This document shows positions 38,904 to 48,203 of a DNA stretch of 64,000 nt, piece after piece (the stretch's first letter is position 1; each line of letters starts with the position of its first letter). The notes beneath the pieces were generated by a model, which searched no databases, was not told the origin of the DNA, and saw nothing but the letters and a program-made list of their open reading frames with translations. Made by a program: the position numbers and the translations under genes. This DNA comes from Xanthomonas sp. DAR 35659 (GTDB lineage: Bacteria > Pseudomonadota > Gammaproteobacteria > Xanthomonadales > Xanthomonadaceae), in contig NZ_CP162488.1 of the NCBI RefSeq assembly GCF_041242975.1, forward strand, positions 413,501-477,500. Direction: 5' to 3'.

Positions 38904-39752
38904 ATGCCCACATCCCGTTATGCCGTGTTCGGCCATCCCGTCACCCATTCGCTGTCGCCGCGCATCCATGCCGACTTCGCCAAGCAGACCGGCATCGCCC
39001 TGCGCTACGACGCGATCGACGCCATGCCGGACGGCTTCGCGGCCGCGCTGGCCGCCTTCGCCGCCGACGGCGGCGTGGGCGCCAACGTGACCCTGCCGTT
39101 GAAGGAGGCCGCCTACGCGCTCAGCGTGGTTCACAGCGCGCGCGCGCAGCGCGCCGGCGCGGTCAACACGCTCAGCTTCCGCGATGGCCAATGGCATGGC
39201 GACAACACCGACGGCGCCGGCCTGGTGCGCGATCTGACCGGGCGCAACAGCCTGGATCTACGCGGCCGCCGCGCGCTGCTGCTGGGCGCCGGCGGCGCCG
39301 CGCGCGGCGTCGCACCGGCGCTGCTGGAGGCCGGCGTGCAGCAACTGCTGATCGTCAACCGCTCGCCCGAGCGCGCCGATGCGTTGGTCGATGCGCTGGG
39401 CGAGCCGGCGCGGGCCATCTCGCGTTACTGGGAAGACCTGCGCGACCAGGGCGATTTCGAACTGATCGTCAACGCCACCGCCGCCGGTCGCGACGACGCG
39501 GCGGGCTTCTCGCTGCCGCTGTCGCTGGTCAACAGCATGACCCTGGCGGTGGACCTGAACTACGGCGAGGTCGCCATCCCGTTCCTGGCCTGGGCGCGCG
39601 CGGCGCAGTGCCGCGATACCGTCGACGGCCTGGGCATGCTGGTGGAGCAGGCGGCCGAGAGCTTCGAGCAGTGGCACGGCGTGCGCCCGGATACCGATCC
39701 GGTCTACGCCGCGTTGCGCGCGCGCGACGCGGTGCTGGTCAGCGCGGACTGA
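38904..39752 (+). CDS. aroE: Shikimate dehydrogenase (NADP+)
   Basis: 282 residues. The substrate motif is at the N-terminus ([17 protein letters not shown]), the catalytic Lys in [13 protein letters not shown], the Asp in [11 protein letters not shown], and the NADP-binding loop in [20 protein letters not shown] with [10 protein letters not shown]. It reduces 3-dehydroshikimate to shikimate in aromatic amino acid synthesis. Start ATG at 38904. Confidence 0.96.
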   Translation: MPTSRYAVFGHPVTHSLSPRIHADFAKQTGIALRYDAIDAMPDGFAAALAAFAADGGVGANVTLPLKEAAYALSVVHSARAQRAGAVNTLSFRDGQWHGDNTDGAGLVRDLTGRNSLDLRGRRALLLGAGGAARGVAPALLEAGVQQLLIVNRSPERADALVDALGEPARAISRYWEDLRDQGDFELIVNATAAGRDDAAGFSLPLSLVNSMTLAVDLNYGEVAIPFLAWARAAQCRDTVDGLGMLVEQAAESFEQWHGVRPDTDPVYAALRARDAVLVSAD

Positions 39753-39781
39753 GCCTCGCTTCTCCAACCTGGAATACCCGT

Positions 39782-40111
39782 ATGCAAGATGGAATCCTGT
39801 TGCAACTGCTGAAGACGGTGGTGTTCCAGATCCCCGTCCTCCTGGTCTACCTGATCGGCATGGGGATGCTGGTCACGCGCCGCGCCGGCCGCCCGCGCAC
39901 CCTGGGCCTGTGGGGCCTGGGACTGCTGTTGCTGGTCGTCATCGTCGGCACCGCGCTGTCGCTGTTGCCGGCCTGGCTGTTGTCGCAGGGCGCCAGCTTC
40001 GGCCAGTACGCGGTCGCTTTCTCGGTGCTGCGCGCGTTCACCGGGCTGATGGCCGCGGTGGGCGTGCTGTTGGTGGTGCTCGCGCTGCGGTTCGCCCTGC
40101 CGCCGCGCTAA
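39782..40111 (+). CDS. Small three-helix membrane protein, tandem member 1
   Basis: A 109-residue protein with three hydrophobic segments (about residues 8-30, 40-62 and 78-105) and a short basic loop, RRAGRPRTLGLWGLG. The same loop pattern (RTL-x2-WGL) recurs in the next two genes, so the three are tandem paralogues. It begins 29 bp after aroE and may be co-transcribed with it. No known function. Confidence 0.72.
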   Translation: MQDGILLQLLKTVVFQIPVLLVYLIGMGMLVTRRAGRPRTLGLWGLGLLLLVVIVGTALSLLPAWLLSQGASFGQYAVAFSVLRAFTGLMAAVGVLLVVLALRFALPPR

Positions 40112-40239
40112 CTGGGCGGCGGCGGTGCCACGGACCAAGTGGGACGGGGCACCGCGCGACGTCGCGCGGGTCCATCAACGTTGGCGACAATGCCAAATCC
40201 GCGCTTCGGCGCGTCGTTCCACAGCCGCCGGAGATTGCA

Positions 40240-40566
40240 ATGGACACTGGAATCCTGATCTCGATGTTGACCACGGTGGCCCTCCAGCTGCCGATCCTGA
40301 TCGTCCTCAGCGTCGGCCTGGCGATGGTGGCCACGCGCCGCCGCGGCCATGCGCGCACGCTGGCGCTGTGGGGATTGAGCCTGCTGCTGGTCGGCGGGAT
40401 CTGCGGAACGCTGACCTTGCTGCTGCCGATGTGGGCCGCGGTGCATGCGGTGAATCTTGCCAGCCACATGGTGTTGCTGGGCATCGTGCATGCGGTGCTG
40501 ACCCTGCTGCATGCGGTGGCGATGCTGCTGGTGGTGTTGGCGCTGCGCCTGTCCTTATCGCGCTAG
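40240..40566 (+). CDS. Small three-helix membrane protein, tandem member 2
   Basis: A 108-residue protein similar to member 1 over its full length: MDTGILISMLTTVALQLPIL, TRRRGHARTLALWGLSLLL, and a final VVLALRLSLSR against VVLALRFALPPR. CCGGAGATTGCA precedes the ATG at 40240. The 128-bp gap from member 1 could hold its own promoter. Function unknown. Confidence 0.72.
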   Translation: MDTGILISMLTTVALQLPILIVLSVGLAMVATRRRGHARTLALWGLSLLLVGGICGTLTLLLPMWAAVHAVNLASHMVLLGIVHAVLTLLHAVAMLLVVLALRLSLSR

Positions 40567-40635
40567 CCTGCGCGCGCCTTGGCGGCGGCCGTCGCCGTCG
40601 CCGCTACACTGCCGTGGCCATTTGCCGTGGCCGGG

Positions 40636-40998
40636 ATGATCGCGATGCACGTTGAACGGTTCATGGATGTTGCGTTGTTGGCCGGCAGCGTTGGCCTGGC
40701 GGCCAGGCTCGGCGTCCTGCTGCTCGGCTTCCTGTTGCTGTGGCGCTGCGCGCCCGGCCGACCGCGCACGCTGTTGCAGTGGGGACTGGTGGTGCTGCTG
40801 GCGCAGGTGCTGCTGCCGCGCCTGCTGGGAGGAGTGGTGAGCGCGTGGCAGCTGAGCTTCCCGTCTCCCGGCATCGTGCTGTGGGTGCAACCGGCGATCC
40901 GGCTGCTGCAGGACCTGCTGTTCGCGATCGGCCTGGCGTTGCTGCTGCAAGCGTTGTGGCTGATCCTGCCGCGCAAGCGCGAGGTGGCGCGGGACTGA
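40636..40998 (+). CDS. Small membrane protein, tandem member 3 (divergent)
   Basis: 120 residues from the ATG at 40636 (or 117 from 40645, MHVERFMDVALL). It keeps the GRPRTLLQWGLVVLLAQVLL loop-helix of members 1 and 2 but has diverged elsewhere and ends in a charged PRKREVARD tail. Three or four hydrophobic segments. Function unknown. Confidence 0.65.
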   Translation: MIAMHVERFMDVALLAGSVGLAARLGVLLLGFLLLWRCAPGRPRTLLQWGLVVLLAQVLLPRLLGGVVSAWQLSFPSPGIVLWVQPAIRLLQDLLFAIGLALLLQALWLILPRKREVARD

Positions 40999-41054
40999 GC
41001 GGCGTGCGCATGCGCGGTCGCGGCGACTGCGACCAGACGTGAGAAAATGCCGCG

Positions 41055-43184
41055 ATGAACGATGACGCCCCAGCGGCCGCGCCCCGCGCCGCCGACACGC
41101 CCCAGCGCCAGCTGACCGAACCGCTGAAACTGGCGATCCGCGAGACCTACACCAAGCTGCAGGCCAACACGCCGGGCTTCAAGGTGCGCCGTGCGCAGAG
41201 CCAGATGATCGGCGTGGTCTCGCGCGCGCTGGGCACGTCCGGCGGCGTCGGCGTGGCCGAGGCGCCGACCGGCGTCGGCAAGAGCCTGGGCTATCTCACC
41301 GCCGGCGTGCCGATCGCGCTGGCCAGCAAGAAGAAGCTGGTGATCAGCACCGGCACCGTGGCATTGCAGTCGCAATTGGTGGAGCGCGATATCCCTGCCT
41401 TCCTCAAGGCCACCGGCATCGAGGCGACGGTGGCGCTGGCCAAGGGCCGCACCCGCTACCTGTGTGCGCGCAACGTCGCCGAACTGCATGGCGAGGCCGC
41501 GCAGGACAGCATGTTCGAGGACGAGGCGCCGCTGTACGACCGCCCGCTGAGCCCGGCCGAAGCCGAGCAGGCGCGGGCGCTGGCCAAGGCCTATGCCGAC
41601 AAGACTTGGAACGGCGACCTCGACGCGGCGCCCGAGCCGATCCCGCCGTCACTGCGCGCGCGTATCACCACCAACGCCGCCGGTTGCGCCGGGCGCCGCT
41701 GTTCGTTCGCGGTGCAGTGCCCGGTGCTGAAGGCGCGCAGCGACGTGCGCGAGGCGCAGATCGTGGTCACCAACCATGCCCTGCTGCTGTCGGCCTTGTC
41801 GCTGGGCGACAGCGACAACGGCCAGCCGTTGATCGCGCCGCCGTCGGACATGCTGCTGGTGCTCGACGAGGGCCATCACATCGCCGGCGTCGCCATCGAC
41901 CAGGGCGCGGCCAATCTGCCGCTGGACGAGATGGCGCGTCGCACCGGGCGCTTGCAGGCGCTGGTCGGCGCCGCCTATCGGCTCGCCGACAAGGACACCA
42001 TCGGCAACCAGTTGCCGAACGAGGCGATCGAGCTGGCGACCCAGGTCAGCAAGGGCCTGAAAGCGTTCCGCGCCGAGATCGAGCGTGCCTGGGTACCGGA
42101 ACCGGGCCAGGACGAGCCGATGTGGCGCGCGCCGAACGGGCGCCTGCCGGAGCAATGGAGGCCGCTGATCGAAGCGCAGGCGCAGGACACCGCCGCCCTG
42201 CTCAACTGGGTGCAGGCCGCGCACCAACTGGTGGCCAAGTCCAAGCAGGAGGACGCGGCCAAGGAGCGCCTGCAGCGCAGCCTGGGCATGGCGCTGGAAA
42301 TGGTGGAACAGCAATACGCGCTGTGGCTGGGCTGGCGTCGCGAGGACCAGGACGGGCAGGCGCCGATGGCGCGCTGGATCACCGCCTCGCGCGATGCCGA
42401 CCTGGTCTGCCATTGCTCGCCGGTGTCGGCGGCGCAGGTGTTGCGCGCGCTGCTGTGGAGCGAGGTGGACTCGGCCGTGCTGACCTCGGCCACGCTCACC
42501 GGCGGCGGCGATTTCCAGGCGCTGGCGATCGACAACGGCTTGCCGCCGCACGCGGAGATGGTGTCGCTGTCCTCGCCGTTCGACCTGCCCAACCAGGCCG
42601 AGCTGGTGGTGCCGAAGTTCCCGGTGGCGCCGGACGACCGCGAAGGCCATCCGCGCGAGGTGGCGCGCTATTTGGTCAAGGAACTGGACTGGGGCAAGGG
42701 CTCGATCGTGCTGTTCACCTCGCGCTGGAAAATGCTCAAGGTGGCCGACCTGTTGCCGGTCGCGCAGCGCAATCGCGTGCTGGTGCAGGGCGAGGGCTCC
42801 AAGTCGCAGATGATCGGCGAGCACATGCGCCGCATCGGCGCCGGCGAAGGCTCGGTGCTGTTCGGGCTCAATTCCTTTGGCGAAGGCCTGGATCTGCCGG
42901 GCGAGGCCTGCACCACCGTGGTCATCACCCAGGTGCCGTTCGCGGTGCCGACCGATCCGCAGACCGCCACCCTCGGCGAATGGTTCGAGAGCCGCGGCCT
43001 CAACGCCTTCAACCTGATCGCGGTGCCGCACGCGCTGCGCACGCTGACCCAGTTCGCCGGGCGCCTGATCCGCAGTTCCAGCGATCACGGCCGTGTCGTC
43101 ATTCTCGATTCGCGCCTGCTGACCAAGCGCTACGGCAAGCGCATCATCGACGCGCTGCCGCCGTTCAAGCGCGTGATCGGCTAG
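41055..43184 (+). CDS. dinG: ATP-dependent DNA helicase, DinG family
   Basis: 709 residues of an XPD/DinG superfamily-2 helicase. Walker A is AEAPTGVGKSLGYL; the four cysteines of the Fe-S cluster appear as RYLCARN and CAGRRCSFAVQCPV; the DEAH-like box is LLVLDEGHHIAG; later motifs include TSATLTGGGDF, SFGEGLDLPGEA and QFAGRLIRSSSDHGR. DinG unwinds 5' overhangs, R-loops and D-loops. No LexA-like site was recognised upstream. Complete and intact. Confidence 0.92.
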   Translation: MNDDAPAAAPRAADTPQRQLTEPLKLAIRETYTKLQANTPGFKVRRAQSQMIGVVSRALGTSGGVGVAEAPTGVGKSLGYLTAGVPIALASKKKLVISTGTVALQSQLVERDIPAFLKATGIEATVALAKGRTRYLCARNVAELHGEAAQDSMFEDEAPLYDRPLSPAEAEQARALAKAYADKTWNGDLDAAPEPIPPSLRARITTNAAGCAGRRCSFAVQCPVLKARSDVREAQIVVTNHALLLSALSLGDSDNGQPLIAPPSDMLLVLDEGHHIAGVAIDQGAANLPLDEMARRTGRLQALVGAAYRLADKDTIGNQLPNEAIELATQVSKGLKAFRAEIERAWVPEPGQDEPMWRAPNGRLPEQWRPLIEAQAQDTAALLNWVQAAHQLVAKSKQEDAAKERLQRSLGMALEMVEQQYALWLGWRREDQDGQAPMARWITASRDADLVCHCSPVSAAQVLRALLWSEVDSAVLTSATLTGGGDFQALAIDNGLPPHAEMVSLSSPFDLPNQAELVVPKFPVAPDDREGHPREVARYLVKELDWGKGSIVLFTSRWKMLKVADLLPVAQRNRVLVQGEGSKSQMIGEHMRRIGAGEGSVLFGLNSFGEGLDLPGEACTTVVITQVPFAVPTDPQTATLGEWFESRGLNAFNLIAVPHALRTLTQFAGRLIRSSSDHGRVVILDSRLLTKRYGKRIIDALPPFKRVIG

Positions 43185-43623
43185 CGGGGTAGCGGCGACG
43201 GCGAAGGCGTCGTCGCTGCCGTTCGAACGGTGGCAGCAGGACCCGCGGTGGCGTGTGGAAGCGCTCCACGGCGCGAGCGTGGCGGCAGCGCCGGCGCAGC
43301 CGGTGGCGGGTCACGGCGGCATTTCGCGCTCACCTGCACCTTGCCCCCGCCGCAGTAGAGAGCAGCGCCGCCAAGCGCGCGCCCACCGCCAAGGTCCACA
43401 GCCTGACACGCCCCGCTACGCGCCATGGTGGCAGCCTGGAGGAGGCCGTCGGTGGTACCGCGGTCCTGCATCGCCAGGCATGCGCGGCTGGACGCCGGCA
43501 CAGGCGACGCAGGTTGCTGGTGCACACGGCAGTGGCTTGCTATCGTGGATTTTCCCGCTTCCCTAGCCGCGCAACAGGTCATCGCCTCGCGGGTGCGCGC
43601 CAGAACCCATGGATCGAGTTCTT
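43185..43623. other. Intergenic, no gene seen
   Basis: These 439 bp after dinG are GC-rich and show only chance frames. A GCTGCCGTTCGAACGGTGGC hairpin at about 43216-43238, shortly after the dinG stop, may act as a terminator, although no T-run follows it. Confidence 0.4.
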
Positions 43624-44229
43624 ATGTCAACACCAAGGTTGCGCCTGGCCGCAATGACGGTCGTCATCGCGTTTTCCGCCGGCCTGCATGCCGCGCCCCG
43701 GTCGGAGGCGACGACGCCCGGCGCCAGCGTCAATACCGACTACCGGCAGCAATTGCTGCAGCTCGCCGAGGCGGACCAGAAGATCCGCGCCGAAACGCTG
43801 AAGCAATACACGCCGCAACAGCTGCAGAGCGATCCTGGACTGGCGCGCACCTTGGCCATGCAGATCCACGCGTCGCAGCAGCAGAACCAGGCGCGTCTTT
43901 CCGAGTTGATCGCCAAGTACGGGTTTCCCGATGCCGCGGCCGTCGGCGTCGATGGCGCGCATGCCGGCTTCCTGCTTGCGCAGCACGCGCCGGATCGGGC
44001 GTTTCGCGATACGTTCCTCCAGGGCATCGAGGCGGCCGCGCAGAAGGGGCTGTACAGCAAGGCGGACCTTGCGCTGTTCGTGGACCGCAACCGCATCCTG
44101 GCCGGTCAGCCGCAGGTGTACGGGAGCCAGCGCAAGGCCGACGGCAGCCTGTTCGAGGTCGAACAGCCCGAGCAGTTGCAGCAGCGCCGCGCGGCGATGG
44201 GGCTGCCGGACGAGACGGAAAAGCCGTAG
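43624..44229 (+). CDS. Secreted DUF6624-like protein
   Basis: 201 residues from the ATG at 43624 (an ATG at 43609 would add five residues). A signal peptide ends near AGLHAAP. The mature part is helical: QQLLQLAEADQKIRAETLKQ, NQARLSELIAKYGFPDAAAV, GAHAGFLLAQHAPDRAFRD, LFVDRNRILAGQPQVYGSQ. This spacing of helix, KYGFP and a late DRNRILAGQPQVYGSQ is the DUF6624 pattern. Function unknown. It precedes the katB unit by about 390 bp. Confidence 0.7.
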   Translation: MSTPRLRLAAMTVVIAFSAGLHAAPRSEATTPGASVNTDYRQQLLQLAEADQKIRAETLKQYTPQQLQSDPGLARTLAMQIHASQQQNQARLSELIAKYGFPDAAAVGVDGAHAGFLLAQHAPDRAFRDTFLQGIEAAAQKGLYSKADLALFVDRNRILAGQPQVYGSQRKADGSLFEVEQPEQLQQRRAAMGLPDETEKP

Positions 44230-44528
44230 CGCCGGCCCCGCCTCAGGACGCGGCGCGTGGGATGCCCACTCGCCGCGTCGTCTGCGCGATGCCGAGCGCA
44301 TCCCGCAGGCACGGTGATGCATGACGGCGTTGCCGGCGTCGACGCGATGGCGGTTCTGGTGCCTCGCTCCGGCATCGGCCAAGCCGCACGGCGCAGCGCG
44401 TTACCACGGCGTCTACGATTTGCGGTCGATTGCACCGCGCCTGGGCCTGGCAAATGGCGCGTGGCGCGCTCAACTTGCAACCGATCCCACGCGCCATGGG
44501 CGACCGCAATCACGGCTTGCGGCCAAGC

Positions 44529-44565
44529 ATCCATCGCGCCTATCGCGACCATAGCAACTAACGAA
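44529..44565 (+). promoter_or_regulatory. Candidate OxyR site upstream of katB
   Basis: The 37-bp window has the exact spacing of the OxyR motif (four tetramers with 7-bp gaps): ATCC, CTAT, ATAG, CGAA. The two central tetramers match perfectly (CTATCGCGACCATAG) and the outer two match at half of their positions. It ends 56 bp before the katB ATG. The gap 44230-44528 holds nothing else of note. Confidence 0.5.
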
Positions 44566-44621
44566 TTCTCCGCGCGCGGCACCGCCGCCATGATGCAGCT
44601 CCCTTCACACGAACTGACGCC

Positions 44622-46145
44622 ATGCGCCCTGCAACCCTGTTGGTGCTCGCCTTGCTGTCGCAGACCCTGGTCGTTCCCGCCGGGTTCGCCCAGTCCACGC
44701 TCACCCGCGACAACGGCGCGCCGGTCGGCGACAACCAGAACTCGCAGACCGCCGGCGCCACCGGCCCGACCCTGCTGCAGGACGTGCAACTGATCCAGAA
44801 GCTGCAGCGCTTCGACCGCGAGCGCATTCCCGAGCGTGTGGTGCACGCGCGTGGCACCGGGGTGCACGGCGAGTTCACCGCCAGCGCCGACATCTCCGAT
44901 CTGACCAAGGCCAAGCTGTTCACCGTCGGCGAGAAGACTCCGGTGTTCGTGCGCTTCTCCTCGGTGGTGCACGGCAATCATTCGCCGGAAACGCTGCGCG
45001 ATCCGCACGGCTTCGCCACCAAGTTCTACACCCGCGAAGGCAACTGGGACCTGGTCGGCAACAACTTCCCGACCTTCTTCATCCGCGACGCGATCAAGTT
45101 CCCGGACATGGTGCACGCGTTCAAGCCGGACCCGCGCACCAACCTCGACGACGATGCGCGCCGCTTCGATTTCTTCTCGCACGTGCCCGAGGCCACGCGC
45201 ACGCTGACCCTGCTGTACTCCAACGAAGGCACGCCGGCCGGCTACCGCTTCATGGACGGCAACGGCGTGCATGCCTACAAGCTGGTCAACGCGCAGGGCG
45301 AGGTGCACTACGTCAAGTTCCATTGGAAGAGCCTGCAGGGAATCAAGAACCTCGATCCCAAGCAGGTGGTGCAGGTGCAGGGCAAGGACTACAGCCACCT
45401 GACCAACGATCTGGTCGGCGCGATCAAGCGCGGCGACTATCCCAAGTGGGATCTGTACATCCAGGTGCTCAAGCCGGAAGACCTGGCCAAGTTCGACTTC
45501 GACCCGCTGGATGCGACCAAGATCTGGCCGGACGTGCCCGAGCGCAAGATCGGGCAGATGGTGCTGAACAAGAACGTGGACAACTTCTTCCAGGAGACCG
45601 AGCAGGTGGCCATGGCGCCGGCCAACCTGGTGCCGGGCATCGAGCCTTCGGAAGACCGGTTGTTGCAGGGGCGCATCTTCTCCTACGCCGACACCCAGCT
45701 GTACCGCGTCGGCACCAATGGCCTGAGCCTGCCGGTGAACCGGCCGCGGGTGGCGGTGAACAACGGCAACCAGGACGGTGCGATGAACGCCGGCAGCACC
45801 AGCAGCGGCGTGAACTACGAGCCGAGCCGGCTCAGCCCGCGGCCGCAGGATCCGAACGCGCGTTACAGCCAGCTGCCGCTGTCGGGCACCACCCAGCAGG
45901 CCAAGATCGTACGCGAGCAGAACTTCAAGCAGGCCGGCGAGCTGTTCCGCAGCTACAGCAAGAAGGAACAGCAGGACCTGATCCAGAGTTTCGGCGAATC
46001 GCTGGCCGGCACCGACGACGCCAGCAAGCACATCATGCTCTCGTTCCTGTACAAGGCCGACCCGGCCTACGGCAGCGGCGTCGCCCGCGTCGCCAAGGGC
46101 GACCTGGCGCGAGTCAAGCAACTGGCCGCGCAGTTGCAGGATTGA
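44622..46145 (+). CDS. katB: Periplasmic monofunctional catalase
   Basis: 507 residues with an N-terminal signal peptide (LLVLALLSQTLVVPAGFAQ), so it is exported. Catalase signatures are intact: the distal His in ERVVHARGTGVHGEF, Asn in LVGNNFPTFFIRD, and the heme-ligand Tyr in RIFSYADTQLYRVG. It is the KatB-type heme catalase that removes H2O2. The adjacent ankyrin gene 66 bp downstream reproduces the katB-ankB arrangement known from Pseudomonas aeruginosa. A candidate OxyR site lies just upstream. Confidence 0.93.
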   Translation: MRPATLLVLALLSQTLVVPAGFAQSTLTRDNGAPVGDNQNSQTAGATGPTLLQDVQLIQKLQRFDRERIPERVVHARGTGVHGEFTASADISDLTKAKLFTVGEKTPVFVRFSSVVHGNHSPETLRDPHGFATKFYTREGNWDLVGNNFPTFFIRDAIKFPDMVHAFKPDPRTNLDDDARRFDFFSHVPEATRTLTLLYSNEGTPAGYRFMDGNGVHAYKLVNAQGEVHYVKFHWKSLQGIKNLDPKQVVQVQGKDYSHLTNDLVGAIKRGDYPKWDLYIQVLKPEDLAKFDFDPLDATKIWPDVPERKIGQMVLNKNVDNFFQETEQVAMAPANLVPGIEPSEDRLLQGRIFSYADTQLYRVGTNGLSLPVNRPRVAVNNGNQDGAMNAGSTSSGVNYEPSRLSPRPQDPNARYSQLPLSGTTQQAKIVREQNFKQAGELFRSYSKKEQQDLIQSFGESLAGTDDASKHIMLSFLYKADPAYGSGVARVAKGDLARVKQLAAQLQD

Positions 46146-46210
46146 TCGCCTCCCCGCGCGGTGCGGCTGCGTTGGTCGCCGCATCGCGCCTTCCTTGCCG
46201 GAGATCGCAT

Positions 46211-46765
46211 ATGCCCCGTTTGCTTCCGCTCGCCCTGGGCCTGCTGGCCGCCGCGACCGCCACGGCCGCGCCGGCGCCGGTCGCCGCCGACCCGGCCACG
46301 GTCCAGGCGCAACTGCGCGACTATTTCTTCGACGCGGCGCGCGAAGGCCGCCAGGACATGCTGGCCGAGTTCATTCGCGCGCACTACGACCTCAACACCC
46401 GCGACGACAAGGGCTATACCGCCTTGATCCTGGCGGCCTATCACGGCCAGCAGCCGGCGGTGGAGCAATTGCTGCGCGCCGGCGCAGATCCGTGCGCGCA
46501 GGACAAGCGCGGCAACACCGCGCTGATGGGCGCGATCTTCAAGGGCGAGCTGGCGATCGCCAAGCGGCTGATGCAGGCCGAGTGCGCGCCCGACCAACGC
46601 AACAACGCCGGGCAGACCGCGGCGATGTACGCGGCGCTGTTCCAGCGCACCGAAGTGCTGAAGGAACTCGCCGCCAAGGGCGCCGACCTGCAGGCCAGGG
46701 ACGCGCAAGGCAACGATGTGGCAAAGCTGCAGCGCGGCGAGTTCGCGCAGGCGCCGGCGCGCTGA
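46211..46765 (+). CDS. ankB: Exported ankyrin-repeat protein, AnkB-like
   Basis: 184 residues from the ATG at 46211 with a signal peptide (MPRLLPLALGLLAAATATAA). Four ankyrin repeats follow a short helical leader: FFDAAREGRQDMLAEFI, DKGYTALILAAYHGQQPAV, KRGNTALMGAIFKGELAI and NAGQTAAMYAALFQRTEVL. AnkB of Pseudomonas supports KatB activity from the periplasm; gene order and export signals here agree. It is likely transcribed with katB. Confidence 0.88.
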   Translation: MPRLLPLALGLLAAATATAAPAPVAADPATVQAQLRDYFFDAAREGRQDMLAEFIRAHYDLNTRDDKGYTALILAAYHGQQPAVEQLLRAGADPCAQDKRGNTALMGAIFKGELAIAKRLMQAECAPDQRNNAGQTAAMYAALFQRTEVLKELAAKGADLQARDAQGNDVAKLQRGEFAQAPAR

Positions 46766-46858
46766 GGCATCGGCGGCAGTAAGTGCCGCGCTCCGGGCGC
46801 CAGGCGAGCGGCGGGCGGTGCGTCGGCACGGGTTCGTGCGCACACCGGTCGGACCCGG

Positions 46859-48115
46859 CTAGCGCGTAGCGCCACGCTCGCCGCCAGGTTCGGCCGGCAT
46901 CCAGCGCCGCGTCGCTGCCCAGAACAGCAGCGCCGCCGCGCTCGTCGCCGCGCCCAGCGTGCACACGCCGGCCCAGCCGAAACGCGCATAGGCGGTGGTG
47001 GAGCCGATCGCGCCCAGCCCGCTGCCGAGCGCATAGAACAGCATGTAGCCGGCGACGCGCCGGCTGTGCGCCTGCGCGTCGCCACGGAAGATCAGGCTCT
47101 GGTTGAGGACATGGATCGCCTGACCGGCCATGTCCAGCGCGACGATGCCGGCGATCAGCGCCGTCAGCGACTGCATGCCCATCGCAAGCGGCAGCCACGA
47201 TGCCAGCAGCAGGACCAGCATCGCCCCGCTGCCGCGTTGCGCGCAGCCCCGGTCCGCCCAGCGGCCGGCGCGCGCCGCCGCCAGCGCGCCGATCGCCCCG
47301 ACCAGGCCGAATGCGCCGATCGTGGCGTGCGAATAGGTATACGGTTTCGCGCTCAGCGGCAGCACCAAGGCGGTCCAGAAGATCGAGAAGCTGGCGAACA
47401 GCAGCAGGGCGATGCCGCCACGGAGCTGCAGCACCCGTTCGTGCGCAAGCATGCGCAGCAGCGAGCGCAGCAAGGCCAGGTAGCCGGGCGGAGAGTGCGG
47501 CGGCGGCAGCGCAGGCAAGGCCAGCCGCAGCGCCAGCAGCAACACCAGCATCGCCGCCGCGGAGACGGCATACACGGCACGCCAGCCTCCCAGGTCGGCG
47601 ATGGCGCCGGCCAGCACGCGCGCCAGCAGTAGACCGATGACCACGCCCGCCTGCGCGGCACCGACCACCCGGCCGCGCTCCGCCGGCGCGGCGCTGGCCG
47701 CGGCATAGGCGATCAGGCCCTGGGTCATCGCGGTGCCCAGCAAGCCCAGCGCCAGCATTCCGGCCACCAACACCGGCAGCGACGGCGCCGCCGCCACGGC
47801 CAGCAGCGCCAGCAGCAATGCGGCGCCCTGCCACAGCATCAACGGGCGCCGCGCGTAGCGGTCGCCCAGCGGAACCACCAGCAACAGGGCCAGCGCGCAC
47901 CCAGCCTGGGTCGCGCCGATCAGGCCGCCGACCGCGCCGGGGTCGATGGAGAATTCCGCCGCCAGCGCATCCAGCAAGGGCTGCGCGTAGTACACGTTGG
48001 CCACGCTGGTGCCGCTGGCGCAGGCGAACAGCAGCACCTGCGCGCGGCGCAGCGGGGGCGCGGCGAGCGCCGCGACGGGGTCGCGATCGGCTGGGGCGGA
48101 CGAGGGTGCGGACAT
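46859..48115 (-). CDS. MFS transporter
   Basis: 418 residues from the ATG at 48113-48115. Twelve hydrophobic helices are apparent. The start SVANVYYAQPLLDALAAEF and the motif LVVPLGDRYARRPLM (MFS motif A between helices 2 and 3) match the sugar-efflux/YnfM-like group of H+-coupled exporters. Substrate unknown. It is divergent from an HxlR regulator, with a large inverted repeat between the two starts, indicating local regulation. Confidence 0.85.
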   Translation of the reverse strand: MSAPSSAPADRDPVAALAAPPLRRAQVLLFACASGTSVANVYYAQPLLDALAAEFSIDPGAVGGLIGATQAGCALALLLVVPLGDRYARRPLMLWQGAALLLALLAVAAAPSLPVLVAGMLALGLLGTAMTQGLIAYAAASAAPAERGRVVGAAQAGVVIGLLLARVLAGAIADLGGWRAVYAVSAAAMLVLLLALRLALPALPPPHSPPGYLALLRSLLRMLAHERVLQLRGGIALLLFASFSIFWTALVLPLSAKPYTYSHATIGAFGLVGAIGALAAARAGRWADRGCAQRGSGAMLVLLLASWLPLAMGMQSLTALIAGIVALDMAGQAIHVLNQSLIFRGDAQAHSRRVAGYMLFYALGSGLGAIGSTTAYARFGWAGVCTLGAATSAAALLFWAATRRWMPAEPGGERGATR

Positions 48116-48119
48116 CGCA

Positions 48120-48179
48120 ATCCGGTTGCAATTAAAAACCACACAAGGTGGTCGAGTTGGTTTTAAAATGCAACCGGAT
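48120..48179. promoter_or_regulatory. Divergent operator: 21-bp inverted repeat
   Basis: Arms at 48120-48140 and 48159-48179 are near-perfect reverse complements (ATCCGGTTGCAATTaaAAACC on the left; two mismatches in 21 by eye) around an 18-bp spacer. The site spans the whole intergenic space between the MFS gene and the HxlR gene. Each arm carries GGTTGCA-type sequence with an AT-rich core. The HxlR protein is the expected binder. Confidence 0.65.
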
Positions 48180-48203
48180 AGTCGCGATCGAATGGGAGCA
48201 CGC

